Shown piece after piece: positions 23,699 through 31,402 of a DNA stretch of 31,402 bases (the stretch's first letter is position 1; every line of letters starts with the position of its first letter). The notes below the pieces were generated by a model that saw only the letters and a list, made by a program, of their open reading frames with translations, was not told where the DNA came from and made no database searches. This DNA comes from JADZAA01 sp039810485 (lineage in GTDB: Bacteria > Bacteroidota > Ignavibacteria > Kapaibacteriales > UBA961): the NCBI GenBank assembly GCA_039810485.1, contig JBDHXA010000034.1, positions 1 to 31,402 of the forward strand, in the 5' to 3' direction. Position numbers and translations under genes: made by a program.

Positions 23699-25912
23699 AT
23701 GTTTGAGCAGCAAATAGAAATACAAAAAGCGCGCCTGGCAGATATTATATCACTTGGAGCATCACCTTTTCACGGCGGAGTGCAGGGTACGTTTCTAACC
23801 AGCAGCCCATTAATTTCGGATGCATACCGCCAATATTTTTCTGCCGAAATAGCGAAAAGAGAATATGAACTTCGCATCGAAATGTCGGAGAATTCATGCT
23901 TTCGATTTGCAAATGCTGATGAGAGTTTATCCAATCAATTTAGCGAAATGTTGCATAATTCGGCATTTTTTTCAGCACAAGAAATTTCCGAATTGGCTGA
24001 AAATGCAGTCAAACTTCGACTTAATTATTTATGCCGTCCTCGTATAACTCTTAGACATTTTATTTTTCGAGAAAAAATAACGCTTTCAATTCACGAAATA
24101 TATGTTCGTCTCAATTATTTTTATGATTATTCTTATTTAATTGAAAATATACGCCAGCAAATTAATAGTTCTGGTCGTGCAAAGTCGGAATATATTGCTG
24201 TTGACGAATTTATGAAAATTGTTGAAGATAACGATAATGAATATATTCTTGAATTAACTCCGCGTCAATTTGCCGAAATTCTTACTCCGCTTTTTGAGTT
24301 TTTTTCGCCTGATACTACTCTGGATGATGAAAAATCAATCCCAACCGAAGCGTTAATTATTTTCTTAGACGACAAGCATGTTGAGCCAATTGCGCAAGAG
24401 TGCGAACGATTATATTTTGAGGATAATTGCGCTGAAATTAATGAAAGCATATTTCTTGAAATAGTTACTCGCATTCTTGAAGCGATTGATAAAAATACTG
24501 TGCAAGATATACTTGAAGAGAAATATCAATTTGTACGGCAAAATGTAGAAAAATCTGACAAAATAAATGTTGCTGAAGATGAAGATAATGGAATTGCTGA
24601 ACATTCATTAACAGAAACATCTGCTTCCGAAAAATACAAAACAAAATGCGATTTTCTCATTACGCCTGATGAATTTGCCTCGACTATAGCATTTAAAGAG
24701 TTTATTCATCCAGAATTTGTTTCGCAGAAGAATCAAGAGATGTTTAAGCCAAAATTCGCAATCGAAGTCAATGTAACCGAATCAAATGCAGAAAAAATAG
24801 AAGAAGCATCTTTAGATGAGGCACTTGCCGAAATAGCGGAAACGCTGAATGAAACAGACCAGTCGTTAAGCGAACTTAAGAAAGCATTTGAAGATATTGA
24901 GTCGCTTCCAATTACAACTCTGGAAATGTTAGAGCATGATATAGAACTGATTGATGTAGCCGAACAAGAAATGCAAAGCAATTCAAGCGAATCAACTCTT
25001 GAATCACAAGCTGCTTTCAATTCAAACGAAGGCATTGGATGCATAATAGAATCAACACAAAATGAAATTCAGGAGACAAAATGCGACTCTGAAGATTCAG
25101 CATTTGAAGGAGATGTTTTATCTGAATTATTATCCGATACAAGAATAAGCATAGAAAACTGTACAGAGGGTATACTGAATAATGCAGATAATATTGATGA
25201 TGAAATATTATCTGCATTGGAAGCAGCTGATATAAATTCTACAGTGCAACTCGACGAAATAAATGATATAAAAAAATATAAAAATGACAATATTTGTCAA
25301 GATATAGATTTAGCAACAGAAAGTATTGAAGAAAGCAATCAACTAATTGCTGGCATTTCAATTGATGTGTCCAATAATTCAGATAACAAAGAAAGCTTAG
25401 AAAATGATATTGATGGTTATGAGCATCATTCAAATGCTGACATACTTTCTTCTCCATCAAGAGAATGCAATGCTGTAAGCAAAGAAAATAACGATGATAA
25501 AATTAATACAGCTAATGAAATAAACAGCTTTAATATAAGTGATGAAAGTATAATCGAGAAAGAAGCAATCTCTGATGTCATTCATTTTAATGTTGTTATA
25601 AATGATACGGCTGGACAACACGAAAAATCAATTGAAAACACTATAATAAATAGTGATGCAGAGCATAACTCAGCAGAAAATTATCCTCTATTAACTAATA
25701 TTATTGGCAATAAAAGAGATCGATTTATTAAAAAACTTTGTGAAAAGGATCAATCCGTTTATCAAGAATTAATTAGCAAAATTGAGAGTTGCTCATCGTG
25801 GAAGGAAGCGGCGCAGATTTACGATTATTTTCTTCTTTCACATTCCGTTCCTTATGATAATGCTGCAGCAGTAGAATTTCGCGATATAATTAAATTGCGT
25901 TATTCAGCATAA
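23699..25912 (+). CDS. Large acidic protein of unknown function with conserved-looking ends
   Basis: A 737-residue cytoplasmic protein with no signal peptide. Residues 1-~275 look folded: QQIEIQKARLADIISLGASPFHGGVQGTF, a run of amphipathic helices, an aromatic patch (VRLNYFYDYSYLIENI) and a strand near LEALIIFLDD. Residues ~285-655 are low complexity, very rich in Glu, Asp, Ser, Asn and Ile, and probably disordered. The last ~78 residues are again compact: KRDRFIKKLCEKDQSVYQELISKIESCSSWKEAAQIYDYFL and a final EFRDIIKLRYSA. The end resembles short helical modules seen in uncharacterised proteins of related phyla, by memory only. It has its own promoter box and lies between pheT and obgE. A scaffold or regulator with two folded ends is possible; no function can be assigned. 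Confidence 0.8.
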   Translation: MFEQQIEIQKARLADIISLGASPFHGGVQGTFLTSSPLISDAYRQYFSAEIAKREYELRIEMSENSCFRFANADESLSNQFSEMLHNSAFFSAQEISELAENAVKLRLNYLCRPRITLRHFIFREKITLSIHEIYVRLNYFYDYSYLIENIRQQINSSGRAKSEYIAVDEFMKIVEDNDNEYILELTPRQFAEILTPLFEFFSPDTTLDDEKSIPTEALIIFLDDKHVEPIAQECERLYFEDNCAEINESIFLEIVTRILEAIDKNTVQDILEEKYQFVRQNVEKSDKINVAEDEDNGIAEHSLTETSASEKYKTKCDFLITPDEFASTIAFKEFIHPEFVSQKNQEMFKPKFAIEVNVTESNAEKIEEASLDEALAEIAETLNETDQSLSELKKAFEDIESLPITTLEMLEHDIELIDVAEQEMQSNSSESTLESQAAFNSNEGIGCIIESTQNEIQETKCDSEDSAFEGDVLSELLSDTRISIENCTEGILNNADNIDDEILSALEAADINSTVQLDEINDIKKYKNDNICQDIDLATESIEESNQLIAGISIDVSNNSDNKESLENDIDGYEHHSNADILSSPSRECNAVSKENNDDKINTANEINSFNISDESIIEKEAISDVIHFNVVINDTAGQHEKSIENTIINSDAEHNSAENYPLLTNIIGNKRDRFIKKLCEKDQSVYQELISKIESCSSWKEAAQIYDYFLLSHSVPYDNAAAVEFRDIIKLRYSA

Positions 25913-25951
25913 ACATTCTCGCTTTATATTATCCTTCCAAATCACAACAAT

Positions 25952-27073
25952 ATGAAATTTATTGATACAGCAATTATTGAGGCTACCGCCGGCAATGGCG
26001 GCAAAGGGCATTGCAGCTTTCGGCGCGAAAAATATGTGCCTAAGGGCGGACCTGACGGCGGCAATGGCGGCAATGGCGGCAATGTTATCATGAAAGCAGA
26101 TGCTCATTTGACTACTCTCCTTGATTTTCACTATCGCCGTCATTTTCAAGCACAACATGGAAATTCTGGCGACAAATCATTGAGAACAGGCAGAAGTGGA
26201 AACGATCTTCTTGTTCGTGTTCCGGTTGGTACAGTTGTGCGCAATGCCGATACGCGAGAATTAATTGGCGATTTTACTGCCGACCAACAAACATTGATTA
26301 TAGCGCATGGCGGCAGAGGCGGGCGCGGCAATGCAGAATTTAAAACCTCTGTTAATCAAGCGCCTCGATATGCAGAGCCGGGAACTTCTGGAGAAGAATG
26401 TCGCATCGAACTTGAATTGAAGATTTTGGCGGATGTCGGAATTGTAGGATTTCCGAATGCAGGAAAATCAACGCTAATTTCCGTTATTTCTGCTGCCAAG
26501 CCAAAAATCGCCGACTATCCATTTACGACGCTTGTGCCAAATCTTGGCATTGTGCGCATAGGCGACGAAAAGTCATTTTCCGTAGCCGACATTCCTGGAC
26601 TTATCGAGGGAGCTCATCGCGGAAAAGGATTGGGAATACAGTTTTTGCGTCATATTGAGCGAACTCGCTTGCTAGTATTCATGATTGATTCTACTTCTGA
26701 TGATCCAATGCAAGACTATGCGACTTTATGCTCTGAATTAACTAAATACCGTCGTTCTCTTGCGCGAAAACGGCGAATTATCGTTCTTAGTAAAACAGAT
26801 GTCATTGACGATGAAAAGCGGCAGCTGCTTCAAACTTTAGATTTTAATATTGCTGATGCACCTAAAGCTATTTTACTTTCGGCAGTTGCAGGCGAAGGAG
26901 TGGAAACGCTCAAGCACGCAATGTGGAACTTACTCCAATTGCCTGATGTAGAAGAATATGTTGCTGATGACGATGATGATGAGTTTGAAGAAGAGCGCAT
27001 CGAAATTGAAGAAGAATACAACAAAGAAAATGATGAAGAATATGATGATGAATTATCTAAAGAGTTTGATTAA
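25952..27073 (+). CDS. obgE: GTPase ObgE/CgtA
   Basis: Obg is an essential GTPase that binds the 50S ribosomal subunit and links ribosome assembly to nutrient state. The 373-residue protein has the glycine-rich Obg fold (1-~158, KGGPDGGNGGNGGNVIM and GGRGGRGNAEFKTSVNQAPRYAEPG), then the GTPase domain: P-loop GFPNAGKST (~166), switch PFTTLVPNLG, DIPGLIEGAHRGKGLG, SKTD as the guanine motif and SAVAGEG. The C-terminal ~38 residues are almost all Asp and Glu, as in Obg proteins with short acidic tails. The Gly/Asn loop is encoded by a perfect 9-base tandem repeat. It starts 39 bases after the acidic-protein gene and is probably in the same transcript. Confidence 0.97.
   Translation: MKFIDTAIIEATAGNGGKGHCSFRREKYVPKGGPDGGNGGNGGNVIMKADAHLTTLLDFHYRRHFQAQHGNSGDKSLRTGRSGNDLLVRVPVGTVVRNADTRELIGDFTADQQTLIIAHGGRGGRGNAEFKTSVNQAPRYAEPGTSGEECRIELELKILADVGIVGFPNAGKSTLISVISAAKPKIADYPFTTLVPNLGIVRIGDEKSFSVADIPGLIEGAHRGKGLGIQFLRHIERTRLLVFMIDSTSDDPMQDYATLCSELTKYRRSLARKRRIIVLSKTDVIDDEKRQLLQTLDFNIADAPKAILLSAVAGEGVETLKHAMWNLLQLPDVEEYVADDDDDEFEEERIEIEEEYNKENDEEYDDELSKEFD
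26057..26083 (+). repeat. Nine-base unit repeated three times inside obgE
   Basis: GGCGGCAAT is repeated three times without change, encoding Gly-Gly-Asn three times in the glycine-rich loop of the Obg fold. Unit length is a multiple of three, so copy-number slippage would stay in frame. Confidence 0.85.
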
Positions 27074-27300
27074 GATGAAGTTGAAGATAAGTAATATCTC
27101 TTTATATGAATTAACATTCTATAAAAAAAGTGTTTTTCTTGTCGTTTTGTTTTGTAATATATCATTTAATTGAAACACTGAAATTATCTTTATTGTTTTT
27201 AATTATTATGTGTTTTTTGTAGATGCTCATTTTTATTCTTCGGCATAAGCGCCGTAACTTGCTTGTTTCCCTTCCTAAGTTTTAATGAAAATCCGGTCTT

Positions 27301-30132
27301 ATGGCCTTTAATAATAAAAAATCGAAAAAGAGTTCGCAAGAAAAAATTATTGCAGTTCAACATTCCCATGTTCACAATCTTAAAGATGTTAGCGTTACAA
27401 TTCCTCGAAATGCTTTAACAGTTATTACCGGCGTAAGCGGATCTGGAAAATCTTCGTTGGCATTCGATACGCTTTATGCGGAGGGCCAAAGGAGGTTTGT
27501 AGAATCGCTTTCTGCGTATGCGCGACAGTTTCTTGAACGGATGAACAAACCAGATGTTGAAAGCATTAGCGGTCTTCCGCCTGCAATTGCCATAGAGCAG
27601 CGCGGCTTTTCGCGAAACCCACGCTCAACTGTTGGAACAACAACCGAAGTTTATGACTATTTGCGTCTGCTATACGGACGCATTGGCACAGTAATTTGTA
27701 AATGCGGCGAAACTGTAAGAAAAGATACTCCGCAATCTGCCGCTCAGCGTATTGTCCAATTTGCCGACGGCGACAAACTATACATTACTTTTCCGGCTTT
27801 ACCTCCCAAAAAAGAAAAACCAGAAGAGCATTGTGCTAAATTGCTACAGCTCGGATACATACGAACTGTAGATTTGGGATCATTGGAAATCGCTGAATTG
27901 CAAGAATTTTTAGATTTTCCTAAAAAATTGGAAAATAAAGGTATTCTTGCTGATAGAATTGTTGTACATAATGACGATGAAACCATTTCTCGCTTGGCTG
28001 AAACATTAGAATCTTCATTCTTGCACGGCGAAGGTTATGTTTCTGTAATAAATCTAACATCGGGCAAGAGACTTTATTTCAGCTCTCTTTTTGAATGTGC
28101 AAAATGCAATATTCCATATATAGAGCCGGATCCGCGTTTGTTTTCATTCAATAGCCCGTATGGTGCATGCCCAATGTGTCAGGGCTTTGGACGCAGTATT
28201 GGAATTGATGAAAATTTGGTGATCCCAGACCAATCTCGCACTTTGCGCAATGGAGCTATCATGCCATTTCGAACTTCTATGGGCGCCGATTATCAAAAAA
28301 CACTATTGCATGCTTTGTCAAAGCGAGAAATTCCAATTGGAGTTCCCTACTTAAAACTAACTTCCGATCAGCGAGATTTTGTGTGGAATGGCGAAGGAAC
28401 TGACGAAGATGGCAGTTACAAAGGTATTGTCGGTTTTTTTCGTGCTTTAGAAGAAAAAGCGTCGTACAAAATGCAGAATCGCGCAATGCTCGCAAGTTAC
28501 CGTGGCTATACTCGCTGCAATGGCTGCGGTGGTTCGCGTTTGCGAACAGCAGCGCGTTCTGTATATGTCAATGGCAGATCATTGCCCGAAATTGTGGCAT
28601 TGACTATTGAAGAAACAACAGTCTTTTTTCAGCAATACAAACCAAGCGAAGCGCATGAAGCCATTGCAGGTTTATTGTTAAAAGAGCTTCGCTCACGACT
28701 TCAACTGTTAGACGACATTGGCTTGGGATATATAACATTGGATCGTTTATCTCATACTCTTTCAGGCGGAGAATCTCAGCGAATAAATCTTGCAACCGCA
28801 TTAGGTTCGTCCCTAGTTGGTGTGTTGTATGTGTTGGACGAACCAAGCATAGGGCTCCACTCTCGAGATACGTTGCGACTTGTTCGTCTGCTTAAAAATT
28901 TACGTTCTATGGGAAATACTATTGTTGTTGTTGAACACGACCCTGAAATAATAATGGAAGCCGATTACATTATTGATATGGGACCAAAAGCAGGAGAGTT
29001 TGGCGGAGATGTTGTATTTGCCGGGAAAAAAGAAGAACTTCATACTGCTAAAAATTCTCTTACAGCAGAGTATATGCTAGATAAAAAAAAGATAGAATTG
29101 TCGTCAAAACGATATAAAGGCAATGGGTTCAATCTTAGTTTTTTCAAACCAAATGCGCGAAATCTTAAAATTGATGCCGCAGTGTTGCCGCTTGGTTGCA
29201 TTGTAGCCATTACAGGAGTGTCTGGTTCTGGAAAAAGCACTCTTGCTTATGAAGTTATTTATCAGAATATACGAAGGTTAAAGAGCATCACAAACATGCA
29301 AACTGGCAATGTAGAGCGTATTGCGGGAGCAGAAAAAATTGATTTTGTCGAAATGGTTGATCAACAGCCAATTGGAGCTTCTTCTCGTTTGACGCCTGTT
29401 ACTTACACTAAAAGTTTTGACGCCATTCGCGAGCTGTTTGCAGAAACGCTAGTAGCAAAGAATCTTGGTTGGAAAGCCGGTTATTTTTCGTTTAATATTC
29501 CGGGCGGAAGATGCGAAACATGCGAAGGCAGCGGATCTATTATTGTGGAAATGCAGTTTTTACCCGATATTACGCTCGAATGCGAAGTGTGCAAAGGATC
29601 GCGCTATCGTAAAGAAGCAAAGCAAATTCTGTATAAAGGCAAGTCCATTATTGACGTTCTTAATATGACTGTAGATGAGGCAATAGAATTTTTTATAGGG
29701 AATAAGCGCGTTGTGCAAAAATTGCTGACTCTTGCAGATGTAGGACTTGGTTATTTGCGGCTTGGGCAGTCATCTTCCATGCTTTCTGGCGGAGAAGCGC
29801 AGCGCATCAAATTGGCTAACTTTCTTGATGCTGATTCTGTCGGCAAAGGATTGTTTATCTTTGATGAACCTACAACTGGGTTGCATCTTGACGATATTGC
29901 GAAATTGATGCGATGTTTTCGCGCTCTTATAGAAAACGAGCATTCAGTACTGATAATCGAGCATAATCTTCACGTAATTGCGTCAGCAGATTATGTTATT
30001 GATCTTGGTCCAGAAGCTGGCGAACATGGTGGACGCATCATTGCAATTGGAACACCGGAGGAAATTGCTGAATGTGAAAATTCATACACCGGTTTAGCAT
30101 TGCGATCAGTCCTAGCGCAACGAAAAAAATAA
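27301..30132 (+). CDS. uvrA: Excinuclease ABC subunit A
   Basis: UvrA is the damage-sensing ATPase of nucleotide excision repair; it forms a dimer, loads UvrB and leaves. The 943-residue protein has both ABC units. Unit one: Walker A GVSGSGKSS (44-52), the UvrB-contacting insertion, a zinc module with Cys266/269 and Cys290/293, and signature LSGGESQRINLA (from 487) with YVLDEPSIGLH. Unit two: Walker A GVSGSGKST (from 639), the zinc module CETC (738/741) to CEVC (761/764), signature LSGGEAQRIKLA (828 on) and IFDEPTTGLH. Length is typical. The 227-base gap upstream shows no TAnnTTTG box. uvrB and uvrC are not in the window. Confidence 0.98.
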   Translation: MAFNNKKSKKSSQEKIIAVQHSHVHNLKDVSVTIPRNALTVITGVSGSGKSSLAFDTLYAEGQRRFVESLSAYARQFLERMNKPDVESISGLPPAIAIEQRGFSRNPRSTVGTTTEVYDYLRLLYGRIGTVICKCGETVRKDTPQSAAQRIVQFADGDKLYITFPALPPKKEKPEEHCAKLLQLGYIRTVDLGSLEIAELQEFLDFPKKLENKGILADRIVVHNDDETISRLAETLESSFLHGEGYVSVINLTSGKRLYFSSLFECAKCNIPYIEPDPRLFSFNSPYGACPMCQGFGRSIGIDENLVIPDQSRTLRNGAIMPFRTSMGADYQKTLLHALSKREIPIGVPYLKLTSDQRDFVWNGEGTDEDGSYKGIVGFFRALEEKASYKMQNRAMLASYRGYTRCNGCGGSRLRTAARSVYVNGRSLPEIVALTIEETTVFFQQYKPSEAHEAIAGLLLKELRSRLQLLDDIGLGYITLDRLSHTLSGGESQRINLATALGSSLVGVLYVLDEPSIGLHSRDTLRLVRLLKNLRSMGNTIVVVEHDPEIIMEADYIIDMGPKAGEFGGDVVFAGKKEELHTAKNSLTAEYMLDKKKIELSSKRYKGNGFNLSFFKPNARNLKIDAAVLPLGCIVAITGVSGSGKSTLAYEVIYQNIRRLKSITNMQTGNVERIAGAEKIDFVEMVDQQPIGASSRLTPVTYTKSFDAIRELFAETLVAKNLGWKAGYFSFNIPGGRCETCEGSGSIIVEMQFLPDITLECEVCKGSRYRKEAKQILYKGKSIIDVLNMTVDEAIEFFIGNKRVVQKLLTLADVGLGYLRLGQSSSMLSGGEAQRIKLANFLDADSVGKGLFIFDEPTTGLHLDDIAKLMRCFRALIENEHSVLIIEHNLHVIASADYVIDLGPEAGEHGGRIIAIGTPEEIAECENSYTGLALRSVLAQRKK

Positions 30133-30183
30133 AATATAAAAATCATCAATAAAATATAATAGCGCAATTTTGTTTTAATAAAT

Positions 30184-31227
30184 ATGCATGCTTTTATTTC
30201 ATTTTTTAAAAAGAATGGACTGCGGGCAGCTATCAGTTCCATATTGGTGGTTGTGTCTACATGGTACGCTTTCAAAGGCGTTGATTTTACCGCATTAGTT
30301 AGTGCTTTGCGTGATGTAAAATATAGTTGGGTTTTGGCTTCAGTGCCTGTGATATTATTCAGCCATTGGCTGCGCGCTTTGCGTTGGAGAACAATGTTGG
30401 AGCCGGTTCTAAAAGCAAAATCTCTCAATAATTTATTTTCTGCAGTGATGATTGGTTATGCTGCCAATAATATTTTGCCCAAAGGCGGCGAAATACTTCG
30501 TCCGATGATCTTTTCACGGCGTGAGGGAGTGCCATTTTCTTCAGTCATGGCAACAATTTTTATAGAACGGCTAATTTTTGACATGGTTCCGGTTGTTTTT
30601 TTTATTGCCGCAGCTTTTGCCTTCCAAAGCAAAGAAATTGCCATTGCCTATCCTGAGTTAGGATTAAGTTTTTTGGGATCGCTAGTATTGCTTATTATTT
30701 GTGCAGGTACGGTAATGGTATTGTTAAGCGCTTTTCCTCATTGGAGCGAAAAGATTTTGCGCCATACAGTACGCCATTTCTCAGAAAAACTGTATGAAAA
30801 ACTACATGAGATTCTCGTCCGATTTTCAAAAGGATTTACAATACTTACCACGCCGTCGCAATATTTGCGCATAAGCATAGAATCGCTGTTAATATGGCTT
30901 ATGTATATAATGCCGATGTGGATGCTGTTCTATGCTTTTCCTTTCGGCGAAGTAAAATCACCCGGATTTGAAGACGCAGTATTGATATTTGTTATAGGGC
31001 TTATCGCGCAATTTGCGCCTGTACCTGGCGGAATCGGCGTATACCATACGTTGGTAACTACTGCAATGATACGTCTTTACGGATTGTCGCAAGCGCAAGC
31101 GTTGGCATATGCAACAGTGTCGCATGGCATCAATTATATAATTACTTTTGTAGTAGGAGCAGGATATTTTTTAAAGGAAAACCAAGGGAAAATACATATC
31201 GAAGATATCGGCGGAACATCTGTATAA
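30184..31227 (+). CDS. YbhN/UPF0104-family integral membrane protein
   Basis: A 347-residue polytopic protein with about eight hydrophobic segments. It fits the lysylphosphatidylglycerol synthase transmembrane-region family (UPF0104, also called AglD/YbhN-like): SHWLRALRWRTMLEP after the second helix, the GYAANNILPKGGEILRPMIFSRREGVPFSSV signature and the late AQFAPVPGGIGVYH motif. In MprF this domain flips a modified lipid, and stand-alone members are suspected of lipid or glycan transport; there is no catalytic lysyl-transferase domain here. It starts 52 bases after uvrA and may be transcribed from the same promoter, though a functional link to repair is unlikely. Confidence 0.88.
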   Translation: MHAFISFFKKNGLRAAISSILVVVSTWYAFKGVDFTALVSALRDVKYSWVLASVPVILFSHWLRALRWRTMLEPVLKAKSLNNLFSAVMIGYAANNILPKGGEILRPMIFSRREGVPFSSVMATIFIERLIFDMVPVVFFIAAAFAFQSKEIAIAYPELGLSFLGSLVLLIICAGTVMVLLSAFPHWSEKILRHTVRHFSEKLYEKLHEILVRFSKGFTILTTPSQYLRISIESLLIWLMYIMPMWMLFYAFPFGEVKSPGFEDAVLIFVIGLIAQFAPVPGGIGVYHTLVTTAMIRLYGLSQAQALAYATVSHGINYIITFVVGAGYFLKENQGKIHIEDIGGTSV

Positions 31228-31239
31228 ATAGTGGCTGTT

Positions 31240-31359
31240 ATGGAGATTAGTTTATTAAAAACAAAAATTTACTTCAATAGGTGGATTCTAATAATTAGTT
31301 TTTCTGGTTTAACCGGCAAAATTGGTCACGCAGATTCAACAGTGAAGTGCAACGGATGA
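31240..31359 (+). CDS. Possible short exported peptide or broken gene start at the right edge
   Basis: An ATG at 31240 opens a 39-codon frame with a signal-peptide-like N-terminus: basic residues, then RWILIISFSGLTG and a GHA site, then only about eight mature residues before a TGA. The remaining 43 bases of the window have no continuing frame of note. It may be the 5' end of a gene broken by a frameshift, a small secreted peptide, or chance. Confidence 0.25.
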   Translation: MEISLLKTKIYFNRWILIISFSGLTGKIGHADSTVKCNG

Positions 31360-31402
31360 AATAAATAAAGAGTTGGTTTAAGTGTCATAGTTCAACAACC
31401 CA

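Noticed and set aside
24265..25460. Several minus-strand frames opposite the 737-residue acidic gene
   Set aside because: They are Ser- or Leu/Tyr-rich mirror images of Glu/Asp-rich codons on the plus strand, as expected for shadows of a low-complexity gene.
27241..27254. CGGC/GCCG hairpin upstream of uvrA
   Set aside because: Only four pairs with no T tract; too weak to call a terminator or operator.
1..31402. CRISPR arrays, insertion sequences, prophage or defence genes
   Set aside because: No spaced repeat array, transposase or integrase motif, or paired terminal inverted repeats were found on either strand; the methyltransferase stub is the only trace.

Overview
The window reads as chromosome from a Gram-negative member of the Bacteroidota/Chlorobiota (FCB) group, possibly a Kapabacteria- or Ignavibacteria-like lineage. 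That placement is inferred from gene content, not from a tree. The pointers are two proteins with type IX secretion (T9SS) C-terminal sorting domains, KdsB (lipopolysaccharide KDO pathway), a fused E1 alpha/beta 2-oxoacid dehydrogenase, an etfB-etfA-bifunctional nuclease cluster, few Shine-Dalgarno sequences, and repeated upstream boxes of the form TAnnTTTG, the -7 element of Bacteroidota sigma-A promoters. Most of the window is AT-rich; the first 1.6 kb is visibly richer in GC.

Layout. 1-1574: a decayed T9SS cargo gene, ending in a hairpin terminator and a short direct repeat. 1794-4200 (minus): glyA preceded by an intact T9SS cargo gene. 4373-6900: fused E1 alpha/beta dehydrogenase and a small acidic protein. 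7001-8894: a glycosyltransferase and a HAD phosphatase, translationally coupled. 8949-9347 (minus): a small membrane protein. 9521-10156: nadD. 10357-12751: etfB, etfA and a bifunctional nuclease with a UVR tail. 12797-12964: tRNA-Met(CAT) and tRNA-Lys(TTT), then two terminators. 13162-15114 (minus): an outer-membrane protein with two OmpA-like domains. 15461-17283: a coupled pair of exported proteins of unknown function. 17325-19109 (minus): an MsbA-type ABC exporter. 19271-20739: rsmI-kdsB. 20740-21170: a non-coding gap holding a remnant that looks like the start of a DNA methyltransferase. 21171-27073: pheT, a 737-residue acidic protein of unknown function, and obgE. 27301-31227: uvrA and a YbhN-type membrane protein.

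Most of this is housekeeping: one-carbon metabolism, NAD synthesis, electron transfer, translation, DNA repair and envelope biogenesis. I see no CRISPR array, insertion sequence, prophage or defence island, and I do not think the window contains a convincing new multi-gene system. The points most worth a second look are the methyltransferase remnant at 20763-20876, the decayed T9SS cargo gene, the family of TAnnTTTG promoters, the 737-residue acidic protein, and the exported pair at 15461-17283.
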